Assembly: GCF_024704365.1 (NCBI RefSeq)
Contig: NZ_JAJDFY010000001.1
Location: 1,779,001-1,843,000, forward strand
DNA length: 64,000 nt
Direction: 5' to 3'
From: Thermomonas sp. S9
Lineage (GTDB): Bacteria; Pseudomonadota; Gammaproteobacteria; Xanthomonadales; Xanthomonadaceae
Part shown: piece by piece, positions 1-8,725 of the stretch
How positions within the stretch are numbered: the first letter of the stretch is position 1
How the letters are laid out: the number at the start of each line of letters is the position of its first letter
Translations under genes and position numbers: made by a program
The notes under the pieces: generated by a model
Databases searched by the model: none
What the model saw: only the letters and a program-made list of their open reading frames with translations
Told to the model about the DNA's origin: nothing

Positions 1-1
1 A

Positions 2-142
2 CCCGCGATCCTGCTGGTCCCGGGCGGGATCCGCGCCGCCATCTCGCGGCTGGTGCGTCACAGCGTCCCGCAGCTGTCGGTCCTGGCCTATGGCGAAGTG
101 CCGGAAGACAAACGGTTGCGGTTGCTGGGTGCGATCGGATGA
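2..142 (+). CDS. flhA: Flagellar export gate protein FlhA, C-terminal fragment
   Basis: Only the last 46 codons are inside the window; the gene begins upstream. The frame reads PAILLVPGGIRAAISRLV and ends in RLLGAIG before a TGA at 140-142. This matches the end of the cytoplasmic domain of FlhA, the type III export gate subunit that docks chaperone-substrate complexes at the flagellar base. The next gene is flhF, 44 bases downstream, which is the usual flhA-flhF-flhG-fliA order in Xanthomonadaceae and Pseudomonas. The identification rests on this short tail and on synteny. Confidence 0.85.
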   Translation, partial: PAILLVPGGIRAAISRLVRHSVPQLSVLAYGEVPEDKRLRLLGAIG

Positions 143-186
143 GGGCTCATGCCCGCCAATGAGCAGGTCCGCAGCGGAGCAGCACT

Positions 187-1734
187 ATGAGAATCAAGCG
201 TTTCAACGCCCCCGACATGCGCACCGCGCTGCGGATGGTGCGTGAGGAACAGGGGCCGGATGCGGTGATCCTGTCCAGCCGGCAGGCCAGCGCCGGGGTG
301 GAAGTGGTGGCCGCCACCGATTACGACGAAGCCGTGGTGCAGCAGGCCCTGCGCACGATCGGCGCGCCCGAGGCGCCGCGCGCCCCGGCCGCCCCTGCGG
401 CGCCCGCCGCGCCGGCCTCGCCCGCTCCCACCGCCGCGACCGGCACTTCGCCCGCCCCGGAGGACTTCGCCGCCGTGCTGCGCGCGCGCCTGCCCGAACG
501 CGGGCAGGGCCGCGCGGTCTTCCATGTGGATGGCGAGCCGGTTCCCGCGCGCGCCGCGCGCGCCGCGCCAACCACCAGCGAGCGCCCGGCCAGCCGCCTG
601 GAACAGGTGATGGCGGTGCTGAAGGGCCCGCGCGACGCCGCCGCGGTGTCGGCTGCCGAACCGCACCCCGTGCCCGCCGCCTTGCCGGCACAGGCCACGA
701 CCGCCGCGACCGAAGTTCCGCCGAACAGGCCGGCGGGCGTGCCGGCGGATGCCCCGGCCGCGACCGCGCCGGACTCCCCGCGTACGGCCACGCCCGCTGG
801 CCCGCTTCTGCGCAGTGTCGAGCCCGACCCCGCGATGGCCGCGATGCGCGCCGAACTGGCGGCCATGCGCAAGATCATCGAACGCGAACTCGGCCAGCTG
901 GCGGGCGAACGCCTGCGCGGCGCGCCGGCGCGGGCGGCGGCGCTGGACGCGCTGGCCGCGTTCGGCTGCGACGAGACGCTGGCGCAGCAGGTCGCCGCCG
1001 CCATCGACCCGACGCTGGCGCCGGAGACGATCGCCGCGCCGCTGCGTGCCGCGCTGGCCGCGCACCTGCCGGTGCTGCCCGACGAAACGCTGGAGGCCGG
1101 CGGCATTCTCGCCGTGCTCGGCCCGACCGGCGCCGGCAAGACCACCACCATCGCCAAGCTCGCCGCCCGCTACGCCGCCCGCCACCGTGCCCGCGACGTG
1201 GCCTTGGTCAGCGCCGACAACGCCCGCGCCGGCGCCCGCGAGCAGCTGCACGTGCTGGGCCGGCGGCTGGGCATCACCGTCTGCGACGCGGAAGGCCCGG
1301 ACGCGCTGGCGCGGGTGCTGGAGCAGCTGGCCGACTATCCGCTGGTGCTGATCGACACCGCTGGCCACGGTCTGCGCGACCGCGCCCTGCTGCGCCAGAT
1401 TCTGTGGATGCGCGCCGCCAGCAATGTGCGCAGCCTGCTGGTGCTGCCGGCGAACGCGCATCCGGCCGACCTCGACGAACTGCTGCGGCGCTACCGCCCG
1501 GCCGCGCCGGAGGGCGCCATCCTGACCAAGCTGGACGAAACCACCCGTCCGGGTGCAGCCTTGTCGGTACTGGCGCACCATCGCCTGCCGCTGGCCTACA
1601 CCACCGCCGGGCAGTGCGTGCCGGACGACATCGCCCTGGCGGACGCCACCCGCCTGGCCGATGCCCTCGAGTTCCCGCGCCGCGCGCCGGCGGCTACCCC
1701 TCACCTTGACGACGGCCACCATGCACTCGCCTGA
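187..1734 (+). CDS. flhF: Flagellar placement SRP-type GTPase FlhF
   Basis: A 515-residue SRP-family GTPase that sets the polar position of the flagellum. It starts MRIKRFNAPDMRTALRMV, the typical FlhF N-terminal B-domain start. A long Ala/Pro-rich linker follows (about residues 60-220). The NG domain comes next, with a P-loop GPTGAGKTTTIAKLAARY at about residues 312-329, a DTAGHGLRD switch motif and a TKLDET motif near the C-terminus (the G4 TKxD equivalent). It overlaps the start of flhG by 14 bases, so the two are translationally coupled. FlhF normally works with FlhG, which stimulates its GTPase and limits flagellar number. The reading frame is intact. Confidence 0.96.
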   Translation: MRIKRFNAPDMRTALRMVREEQGPDAVILSSRQASAGVEVVAATDYDEAVVQQALRTIGAPEAPRAPAAPAAPAAPASPAPTAATGTSPAPEDFAAVLRARLPERGQGRAVFHVDGEPVPARAARAAPTTSERPASRLEQVMAVLKGPRDAAAVSAAEPHPVPAALPAQATTAATEVPPNRPAGVPADAPAATAPDSPRTATPAGPLLRSVEPDPAMAAMRAELAAMRKIIERELGQLAGERLRGAPARAAALDALAAFGCDETLAQQVAAAIDPTLAPETIAAPLRAALAAHLPVLPDETLEAGGILAVLGPTGAGKTTTIAKLAARYAARHRARDVALVSADNARAGAREQLHVLGRRLGITVCDAEGPDALARVLEQLADYPLVLIDTAGHGLRDRALLRQILWMRAASNVRSLLVLPANAHPADLDELLRRYRPAAPEGAILTKLDETTRPGAALSVLAHHRLPLAYTTAGQCVPDDIALADATRLADALEFPRRAPAATPHLDDGHHALA

Positions 1735-2581
1735 GCCCTCCCGCCCGCAGCCATCCGCCCCCAGCGCGCCGCGCGTGATCGCCGTCACCGGCGGCAAGGG
1801 CGGGGTCGGCAAGACCACCGTGTCCATCAACCTGGCGATGGCGATGGTGCTGGCCGGCCAGCGCACCCTGCTGCTGGATACCGACCTCGGCCTCGCCAAT
1901 GCCGACGTGATGCTGGGGCTGTCGCCGCGCCTGACCCTGGCCGACGTGTTCGCCGGCCGCTGCGAACTGCGCGAGACCATCATCGAAGGCCCGCGCGGGC
2001 TGCTGGTGGTGCCGGCAGCTTCCGGCAAACGCCACATGACCGAACTCCTGCCGCAGCAGCATGCCGGGCTGGTGAACGCGTTCTCGCAGCTCGACATTCC
2101 GCTGGACGTGATGGTCGTGGACACCGCCGCCGGCATCTCCGACAGCGTGCTGACCTTCTGCCAGGCCGCGCAGGACGTGATCCTGGTGGTCTGCGACGAG
2201 CCCGCCTCGGTCACCGACGCCTATGCGCTGGCGAAGGTGCTCAGCCGCGACCGCGGGGTCAACCGGATCGAGGTGCTGGCCAACCAGGTGGCCAACCCCA
2301 CCGAGGGCAAGGCCCTGTTCGACAAGCTGGAACGGGTCACCTCGCGCTTCCTCGACATCACCCTGTCCTACCTCGGCGCGATCCCGCGCGATGAATGGCT
2401 GCGGGTGGCGGTGCAGCGCCAGGAACCGGTGGTGGATGCCTTCCCGGGCGCGCCGGCCTCGCTGGCGTTCCGCGAGCTTGCCGCCAGGATCAGCCAGTGG
2501 CAGGCGCCGCAGGGTCCGCGCGGGCACGTCGAGTTCTTCACCGAGCGGCTGATCGCCGCGCAAGGGAGCACCTGCGCATGA
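1721..2581 (+). CDS. flhG: Flagellar number regulator FlhG (FleN), MinD-like ATPase
   Basis: A 286-residue ParA/MinD-type ATPase. After a short Pro/Ser-rich leader it has a deviant Walker A, TGGKGGVGKTTVSINLA, at about residues 24-40, then LLLDTDLGLANADVMLGL and VVDTAAGISDSVL (Walker B). I chose the ATG at 1721, which overlaps the flhF end; an open frame continues further upstream but has no better start. FlhG restricts flagellar number by antagonising FlhF and, in Pseudomonas, the master regulator FleQ. Its stop overlaps the fliA start as ATGA at 2578-2581. Confidence 0.95.
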   Translation: MHSPEPSRPQPSAPSAPRVIAVTGGKGGVGKTTVSINLAMAMVLAGQRTLLLDTDLGLANADVMLGLSPRLTLADVFAGRCELRETIIEGPRGLLVVPAASGKRHMTELLPQQHAGLVNAFSQLDIPLDVMVVDTAAGISDSVLTFCQAAQDVILVVCDEPASVTDAYALAKVLSRDRGVNRIEVLANQVANPTEGKALFDKLERVTSRFLDITLSYLGAIPRDEWLRVAVQRQEPVVDAFPGAPASLAFRELAARISQWQAPQGPRGHVEFFTERLIAAQGSTCA

Positions 2582-3327
2582 ATACCGGGGCCGCCCAATA
2601 CCGTGCCCAGCAGAACGGCGATGCCGCTGCCATCGTGGCGCGGCACTCGGAGCTGGTCCGCCGCATCGCCCACCACCTCGCCGCGCGGCTGCCGTCCAGC
2701 GTCGAGGTCGACGACCTGATCCAGGCCGGCATGATCGGCCTGCTCGAAGCCGCCCGGAACTTCCAGTCCGACCAGGGCGCCACCTTCGAGACCTACGCCT
2801 CGATCCGCATCCGCGGCGCGATGATCGACGCCATCCGCGCCGGCGACTGGGTGCCGCGCTCGGTCCACCGCCGCTACCGTGACGTGGTGGCCGCCACCCG
2901 CGCGATCGAGCAGCGTGAGGGTCGCGCCGCCACCGCCCAGGAAATCGCCGCCGCGCTGGGCATGAGCGTGGACGACTACCACCAGGTCCTGCAGGACGCC
3001 GCGCGCGGCCAGCTGCTGAGCCTGGACGAATACGTCGAGGAGCACGATGGCGAGCCGCGCCTGGGCCAGCACGACCACGCCACCCCCGCCCGCCGGTTCG
3101 AGCAGAGCGCATTCCGGGTGGCGCTGGGCGAGGCCATCGACAACCTGCCGGAGCGCGAGAAGCTGGTGCTCTCGCTGTACTACGAGCAGGAGCTGAACCT
3201 GCGCGAGATCGGTTCGGTGCTCAACGTCAGCGAATCGCGGGTGTGCCAGATCCACGGCCAGGCCATGCTGCGCCTGCGCGCACGCCTGACCGACTGGCGC
3301 GGGGAACTGGACGACGGCGAAGACTGA
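2578..3327 (+). CDS. fliA: RNA polymerase sigma factor FliA (sigma-28)
   Basis: A 249-residue flagellar sigma factor. Region 2 reads DLIQAGMIGLLEAARNF and TYASIRIRGAMIDAIRAGDW; region 4 reads LPEREKLVLSLYYEQEL followed by a helix-turn-helix (REIGSVLNVSESRVCQIH). The start codon is the ATG at 2578, coupled to flhG by ATGA overlap. Six sequences matching the FliA promoter consensus (T(A/C)AAG-N14-GCCGATA-like) lie in the 18 kb downstream, at 3364, 6220, 9688, 12478, 13702 and 21226. This sigma factor therefore probably transcribes the chemotaxis and stator genes of this same cluster. The frame is intact. Confidence 0.96.
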   Translation: MNTGAAQYRAQQNGDAAAIVARHSELVRRIAHHLAARLPSSVEVDDLIQAGMIGLLEAARNFQSDQGATFETYASIRIRGAMIDAIRAGDWVPRSVHRRYRDVVAATRAIEQREGRAATAQEIAAALGMSVDDYHQVLQDAARGQLLSLDEYVEEHDGEPRLGQHDHATPARRFEQSAFRVALGEAIDNLPEREKLVLSLYYEQELNLREIGSVLNVSESRVCQIHGQAMLRLRARLTDWRGELDDGED

Positions 3328-3363
3328 CCCGGCCGCGCTTCGCGTTTCGGTCAGCCCGTCACA

Positions 3364-3390
3364 TCAAGTTTTCGGCCAGGCGGCCGATAG
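3364..3390 (+). promoter_or_regulatory. FliA (sigma-28) promoter upstream of cheY
   Basis: TCAAGTTT-N11-GCCGATAG at 3364-3390, a near-perfect sigma-28 promoter (enteric consensus TAAAGTTT-N11-GCCGATAA). It lies 27 bases before the cheY start, in the gap that follows fliA. It should make cheY-cheZ-cheA a late (class III) flagellar transcription unit. Confidence 0.8.
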
Positions 3391-3417
3391 CCACTGCGCA
3401 CACCTACAGGATTCGAC

Positions 3418-3810
3418 ATGGACAAGGGCATCCGCATCCTCATCGTTGACGATTTCTCGACCATGCGCCGCATCGTCAAGAACCTGCTCAACGACCTCGG
3501 CTTCACCAACACCGCCGAGGCCGACGATGGCTCGACCGCGCTGATCGAACTGCACAAGGGCCATTTCGACCTGGTCATCACCGACTGGAACATGCCCGGC
3601 ATGCCCGGCATCGAGCTGCTGAAGGCGATCCGCGCGGACGCCGCGCTGGCCAAGATCCCGGTGCTGATGGTGACCGCCGAATCCAAGCGCGAGCAGATCA
3701 TCGAGGCCGCGCAGGCGGGCGTGAACGGCTACATCATCAAGCCGTTCACCGCCGCCACCCTCGAGGACAAGCTCAACAAGATCTTCGAGCGCATGGAGAA
3801 AGTGGCATGA
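3418..3810 (+). CDS. cheY: Chemotaxis response regulator CheY (flagellar motor-binding)
   Basis: A 130-residue single receiver domain. The conserved residues are all present: acidic pair D11/D12, phospho-acceptor D56 (in VITDWNMPG), T86, aromatic switch Y105 and K108 (in YIIKPF). The sequence [15 protein letters not shown] and the Tyr switch are typical of flagellar-type CheY. It is the partner of CheZ, whose start overlaps its stop by ATGA (3807-3810), and of the CheA encoded next. When phosphorylated it should bind FliM/FliN and change flagellar rotation. A strong FliA promoter lies 27 bases upstream. Confidence 0.96.
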   Translation: MDKGIRILIVDDFSTMRRIVKNLLNDLGFTNTAEADDGSTALIELHKGHFDLVITDWNMPGMPGIELLKAIRADAALAKIPVLMVTAESKREQIIEAAQAGVNGYIIKPFTAATLEDKLNKIFERMEKVA

Positions 3811-4427
3811 GCATGCCCATGCCCCCGCCGGCGATCCCTGCCAGCCAGGCCGACGTGATCGGGCGCCTGCACGCGGCGATGTCCGCGCTGGAAGCGGGCG
3901 ATGCCGATGCCTGGCGCCGTCACCTCGACTCCCTGCTGGAATGGCGCCGGCAGCCGGTGGTGGAGAGCCTGGTCAAGCTGGCGCGCGAGCTGGACGAGCT
4001 GGAACGCACCATCGACGCGCGCATGCCGGCCGCCGCGCAGGCCAGCGCCTCCGGCAGCCTGCCCGATGCCTGCAGCCGGCTGGAGCACGTGGTGAAGATG
4101 ACCGAGGAGGCCAGCATGCGCACGCTGGACCTGGCCGATGAATGCCGCGGCCTGCTCGCCACCTTCGGCTCCGAGCACACCGCCACGGTGGAGGCGATCC
4201 GCACCCGCCTGTCCGCGATGGTCGAGGCGCAGAGCTTCCAGGACCTCACCGGCCAGATCATCCAGCGCGTGATCCACCTGATCCGCTCGCTGCAGGCCGG
4301 CCTGGGCGACATCCAGGCCATGCATGCCAACGACGGCAAGGGCCACGGACCGGCGGTCTCGGGCGTGGATACCCCGGCGGCGACCCAGGACGAGGCCAAC
4401 GACCTGCTGGCCGCACTCGGGATCTGA
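3807..4427 (+). CDS. cheZ: CheY-P phosphatase CheZ
   Basis: A 206-residue four-helix-bundle phosphatase. The catalytic motif [13 protein letters not shown] places the acid D146 and the water-activating Q150, equivalent to D143/Q147 of E. coli CheZ. A flexible linker (about residues 174-194) leads to the C-terminal CheY-binding peptide [12 protein letters not shown]. It removes the phosphate from CheY-P to end the motor signal. It is coupled to cheY by ATGA overlap and is followed by cheA after 2 bases. The D-LL-x-x-LG tail resembles peptides in the linker of CheA1 and the N-terminus of ParP (see findings). Confidence 0.95.
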   Translation: MSMPMPPPAIPASQADVIGRLHAAMSALEAGDADAWRRHLDSLLEWRRQPVVESLVKLARELDELERTIDARMPAAAQASASGSLPDACSRLEHVVKMTEEASMRTLDLADECRGLLATFGSEHTATVEAIRTRLSAMVEAQSFQDLTGQIIQRVIHLIRSLQAGLGDIQAMHANDGKGHGPAVSGVDTPAATQDEANDLLAALGI

Positions 4428-4429
4428 CC

Positions 4430-6246
4430 ATGGCCTCGGAGGGCGGCTACGACGCGCGCGCCGACTTTCTGATCGAGGCGCGCGAGATCCTGGACCGCCT
4501 GGGCGAGCAGGTCGTCGCGCTCGAGCAGGACCCCGACGATCGCGCCACCCTGGACGCCGTGTTCCGCGGCTTCCACACCATCAAGGGCGGCGCCGGCTTC
4601 CTCGACCTGCCGCCGATGGTGGCGCTGTGCCATGCCTTCGAGGACCGCATCGATGCCGCCCGCAGCGGCGCGCGCGCTGGATGCGGCGGCCTTCGACGGC
4701 GCCCAGCGCGCGGTGGACCAGCTGCTGGACATGCTGGACGCACTCGCCCGCGGCGAGGCGCTGGAGGAAATCGATCCCGCCCTGCTCGAGCAGGTGCGCG
4801 GCGGGCAGGCGCCGGCGCCCACCGCCGCCGCGGCCCCGGCGTTCGAGATCCCCGAGAACCTCGACGACCTCGATTTCGACGCCCTGCTGGACAGCCTGCA
4901 CGGGGTCGGCGGCATCCCCGGCGCCACTCCGCCAGCGCCTGCGGCCGCCACGCCTGCCAAGCCCGCCGCACCTGCGGCGAACGCCGGCAAGCCGGCGTCG
5001 CCCGCCAAACCCGCCGCTGCGGACAAGCCCACCGCCATCGCCGCCGAAGCCGAGCAGACCGTGCGCGTGGACGTGCGCCGGCTGGATGCGCTGGTCAACC
5101 TGGTGGGCGAGCTGGTGCTGGCGCGCAACCGCCTGAAAACCCTGCGCCCCGGCGTGCGCGACGAAGCCCTGGACCGCGCAGTGACCGCATTGGACACCGT
5201 CACCGCCCGCCTGCAGGGCGCGGTGATGTCGGCGCGCATGCAACCGGTCAGCCGGGTGTTCACCCGCTTCCCGAAGCTGGCCCGGGATGTCGCCCGCCAG
5301 CTGAAAAAAGCAGGTCGAACTGGTGGTGGAAGGCGCCGAGACCGAGCTCGACCGCAACCTGGTCGAGGCCCTGGCCGACCCGCTGGTGCACCTGGTGCGC
5401 AACGCCATCGACCACGGCATCGAGATGCCCGAGGCGCGCCGCGCCGCCGGCAAGCCCGAGGCCGGGCGGGTGCGCCTGTCCGCGCAGCAGGAAGGCGACC
5501 ACGTCGCGATCGAGGTCAGCGACGACGGCGCCGGCATCGACCCGGAGAACATCCGCCGCAGCGCGGTGCGCAAGGGCGTGATCGACGCCGAGGCCGCCGG
5601 CCGGCTGTCTCCGGAGGAATGCCTGTCGCTGCTGTTCCTGCCCGGCTTCTCCACCCGCACCGAGGTGTCCGACCTGTCCGGGCGCGGGGTCGGCATGGAC
5701 GTGGTGCAGTCGAAAATCCGCGAGCTCTCCGGCCAGGTGCAGATCTTCTCCGAGATCGGGGAAGGCACCCGCTTCGTGATCCGGGTGCCGCTGACCCTGG
5801 CCATCCTGCCGACCCTGCTGGTCGAGCTCGACCAGGACGTGTACGCGCTGCCGCTGGTGCGGGTGCTGGAGGTGATCGCCCACGACGCGGCACAGCTGCT
5901 GTGGATGGACGGCCAGAAGATCCTCGACCTGCGCGAACGGCCGATGCCGGTGCTGTCGCTGCGCGACTGGCTGGGCCTGCCGCGCGGCGGCGACGACGCC
6001 ACCCGCGGGGTGGTCCTGCAATCCGGCGAGCAGCGCTTCTGTCTGCTGGTGGACCGCGTGCTGGGCCGCGAGGAAGTCGTGATCAAGGCGCTGCCGCGCA
6101 GCCTGCGCGGCCTGCCCGGCTACGCCGGCGCCAGCCTGGTCGGCGACGGGCGGATGGCGATGATCCTCGACGTCGACGCCCTGCTCGGCCCGGCGCAACG
6201 CGGCGCAAGCGGAGCCTGCTCAAGCGGAGCCTCGCGCGGCCGATAG
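4430..6246 (+). CDS. cheA: Chemotaxis histidine kinase CheA (two apparent frameshifts)
   Basis: Restored length is about 605 residues. Order: HPt domain with the phosphorylated His in HTIKGGAGF; a linker with FDALLDSLHG and a Pro/Ala-rich stretch; the dimerisation helix pair (LVNLVGELVLARNRL); HATPase boxes ([34 protein letters not shown]); and a C-terminal CheW-like domain. The frame breaks twice. At 4668-4677 a GC-dinucleotide run appears to have lost two bases. At 5304-5309 an A6 run appears to have one base too many. Correcting both gives 606 codons including the stop, so a sequencing error is more likely than a broken gene. It is the kinase for CheY and receives signals from the MCPs through CheW/ParP. 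Confidence 0.92.
6220..6246 (+). promoter_or_regulatory. FliA (sigma-28) promoter inside the cheA 3' end, for motC-motD-parC-parP
   Basis: TCAAGCGG-N11-GCCGATAG at 6220-6246. The -10 element includes the TAG stop codon of cheA (6244-6246), and the motC ATG lies 10 bases after the element. Initiation about 7-10 bases after the -10 would give a nearly leaderless motC transcript. The match is as good as the cheY promoter, so I regard it as likely functional despite lying in coding sequence. Confidence 0.65.
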
Positions 6247-6256
6247 CGATGGGTAT

Positions 6257-6997
6257 ATGGACATCCTCAGCATCATCGGCGCGCTCCTGGGCCTCGTCGC
6301 CCTGGTCGGCGGCAGCGTCCTGAAGGGAGCCGGCATCAGCGGCCTGTGGTCGCCAGCCGCCTTCACCATCGTCATCCTCGGCACCATCGCGGCGATCCTG
6401 CTGCAGACCCCGATGCACAGCTTCCGGCGCGCGCTGCGGATTTCTGTCTGGGTATTCCGCCCGCCACCGCAGGAGACCGGCGGGCTGATCGCGCGCATGG
6501 TCGAGTGGAGCAGCATCGCCCGCAAGCAGGGCCTGCTGGCGCTGGAACCGCTGCTGGAGCAGCAGTCCGACCCGTTCCTGCGCAAGGGCCTGCAGATGGT
6601 GGTGGACGGGGTGGAACCCGACACCATCCGGCAGATGCTGGACATCGAATCGCATGCGCATACCAAGCGCGACATCGCCGCCGCCAAGGTCTTCGAGGGC
6701 ATGGGCATCTACGCCCCCACCCTGGGCATCATCGGCGCGGTGCTCGGCCTGATGGCGGTGATGAAGAACCTGGCCGACCCCAGCAAGCTCGGACACGGCA
6801 TCGCCGCCGCGTTCACCGCCACCATCTACGGCATTGCCTCGGCCAACCTGCTGTTCCTGCCGATGGCGTCCAAGCTGAAGGGCATCGTGCACCGCCAGGA
6901 AGTGGAGCGCGAGATGCTGATCGAGGGCCTGATCGCGATCGCCGAGGGCGAGAACCCGCGCAACATCGAAAGCCGGCTCGCCGGCTTCGTGCACTGA
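6257..6997 (+). CDS. motC: Flagellar stator proton-channel subunit, MotA family (MotC)
   Basis: A 246-residue MotA/PomA-type stator subunit with four predicted membrane helices: MDILSIIGALLGLVALVGGS at the N-terminus, a second around TIVILGTIAAILL, and two in the second half (YAPTLGIIGAVLGLMAV and IAAAFTATIYGIASANLLFL). The long cytoplasmic loop between helices 2 and 3 carries the charged residues that contact FliG. Pairing with the MotD gene 13 bases downstream and with parC makes this the second stator set (motCD) of Pseudomonas/Xanthomonas rather than motAB. The frame is intact. Confidence 0.92.
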   Translation: MDILSIIGALLGLVALVGGSVLKGAGISGLWSPAAFTIVILGTIAAILLQTPMHSFRRALRISVWVFRPPPQETGGLIARMVEWSSIARKQGLLALEPLLEQQSDPFLRKGLQMVVDGVEPDTIRQMLDIESHAHTKRDIAAAKVFEGMGIYAPTLGIIGAVLGLMAVMKNLADPSKLGHGIAAAFTATIYGIASANLLFLPMASKLKGIVHRQEVEREMLIEGLIAIAEGENPRNIESRLAGFVH

Positions 6998-7010
6998 AGA
7001 GGCCATCCAC

Positions 7011-7951
7011 ATGGCCCGCAAACGCCTCCACCCGCACGAAGAACACCTCAACCACGAAGCCTGGGCGATCCCTTATGGCGACCTGCTCACCCTGCTGCTG
7101 GCCTTCTTCGTGGTGATGTACGCGATTTCCTCGCTCAACGAGGGCAAGTACCGGGTGGTGGCGGACTCGCTGTCCGCCGCGTTCGGCGGCGCGCCGCGCT
7201 CGATCAGGCCGATCCAGGTCGGCCAGGTGCAGCTGCGCGGCGGTGATTTCGACCATCCTTCGGTGATCGATACCGGCGCCCGCCGCGGCCCCGCCCCGGC
7301 CGTCCCGGTGGAAGTCCCGATGCCGCTGCACCGTCGTGACCGCCTCGACCAGCCCAGTGCCCCGGCCGCCGCCGCACAGGGCAATGGCAGCGGCGGGCTG
7401 GGCGACCAGCAGCAGCTGCAGGCGCTGGCCGCCCAGATCGAACAGGCGCTGTCCGAACTGGTGCAGAGCGGCCTGGTGCGCGTGCGCCGCGGCCGCAACT
7501 TCCTGGAAGTGGAAATCCAGAGCGACCTGCTGTTCCCCAGTGGCGTGGCCACCCCCACCGCCAGCGCCCTGGACACCGTGCGCAAGCTGGGCACCGTGCT
7601 GCGCAACGCACCGAACGCGGTGCGGGTGGAGGGCTATACCGACGACCAGCCGATCCGCACCGCCCAGTTCCGCTCCAACTGGGACCTGTCGTCCGCGCGT
7701 GCCATCAACGTCGTGTACGAACTGATCGCCGTCGGCATCGCCCCCACGCGGCTGGCGGCGATGGGCTATGGCGAATACCAGCCGATCGCCGACAACGCCA
7801 CGCCGGAAGGCCGCAGCCGCAACCGCCGGGTGGAGCTGGTGATCCTGGCCGCCGCCGAGAGCGTGGACAGCGTGATGCAGGGCCTGGACGCGCGTTCCTC
7901 CAGCGCGCCGGGCGCGGCCGCGCGCGCAAAAGTCTCAAGGGAGTCCCCTGA
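7011..7951 (+). CDS. motD: Flagellar stator peptidoglycan-anchoring subunit, MotB family (MotD), frame broken at 3' end
   Basis: Restored length is about 313 residues. The N-terminus has one membrane helix beginning at the proton-binding site (AWAIPYGDLLTLLLAFFVVMYA). A Pro/Ala-rich linker and an OmpA-type peptidoglycan-binding domain follow (VEGYTDDQPI ... NWDLSSARA ... ATPEGRSRNRRVEL). Read literally, the frame runs on for 590 bases through parC, which cannot be right. A one-base loss near 7921-7930 (GC run followed by A4) restores a stop at 7949-7951 that overlaps the parC ATG as TGATG. The exact C-terminal dozen residues are therefore uncertain. Confidence 0.88.
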
Positions 7952-8725
7952 TGCGGATCTGGGCGATCGCCAACCAGAAAGGCGGCGTGGGCAAGACCAC
8001 CAGCGCGCTGTGCCTGGCGCGCTGCCTGGCCGATCTCGGCCAGCGCGTGCTGCTGGTGGACCTGGATCCGCACGGCTCGCTGTCGCGTGCCTTCGGGATC
8101 GCCGCCGAGCCGCCGCCGCAAGGCACCTTCGACCTGTTCAACGGCGAATCCATCGCCCGCGTGGCCCGCGCCACCGGCCAGGCCGACATCCAGCTGGTCG
8201 CCGCGCAGGCCGCGATGGCCACCCTGGAGCGCCGCAGCGCCACCCAGCCCGGGCTGGGCCTGGCCCTGCACCGCGCCCTGATAGGCGCCGACGGCGACCA
8301 CGATTTCGCCCTGCTGGACTGCCCGCCCACGCTCAGCCTGCTGCTGGTGAACGCGCTGGCGGCCTGCGACCGCCTGCTGGTGCCCACCCAGACCGACCCG
8401 CTGGCGCTGCACGGGCTGGAAGGCATGCTGCGCACGGCGGCGATGGTGGAGCGCTCGCGCGGGCGGGCGCTGCTGCGGCAGATCCTGCCGACCCTGTACG
8501 ACCGCCGCACCCGCACCAGCTCATGAAACGCTGGAGCACCTGAACGCCTATCCCGGCATTTCCGTCTGCCCGTGGCCGATCCCGGTGGACACCCGCCTGC
8601 GCGACGCCGCCAGCCTGGCCACCCAGCCCCGGCATCTGGCCGGGCGCGGCATCAATGCCTACCGCGATGCCCTGCAGTGGCTGCTGGACACCGCGGATGC
8701 CAGACCGCAGGAGGCCGCCGCATGA
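7951..8725 (+). CDS. parC: ParA-like ATPase for polar chemotaxis-array positioning (ParC), frameshifted
   Basis: Restored length is 257 residues. It has a ParA-type deviant Walker A (NQKGGVGKTTSALCLARCLA, residues 8-27), LLVDLDPHGSLSRAFG and FALLDCPPTLSLLLVNALA. A ParA-family ATPase sitting between motCD and a CheW-domain gene corresponds to ParC of Vibrio and its Pseudomonas counterpart, which places chemoreceptor arrays at the pole. The frame breaks at 8521, where an extra T turns AGCCATGAAACG into AGCTCATGAAACG. Without it the protein continues THETLEHLNAYPGISVC and ends at 8725. That stop overlaps the next ATG as ATGA. The break is one of the GCTCA-type errors described in the findings. 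Confidence 0.85.

Noticed and set aside
88-2214. Very long minus-strand open frames (for example 88-2214, 13785-16529, 15176-18520, 61873-63966)
   Set aside because: They are antisense shadows of plus-strand genes in GC-rich DNA, rich in Arg/Ala/Gly with no family features, and they overlap clearly conserved genes on the other strand.
7011-8543. A 510-residue MotD-ParA-like fusion
   Set aside because: After about residue 303 the frame reads Arg/Pro-rich noise over parC. The parC frame is the conserved one, so this is a frameshift near the motD end, not a fusion.
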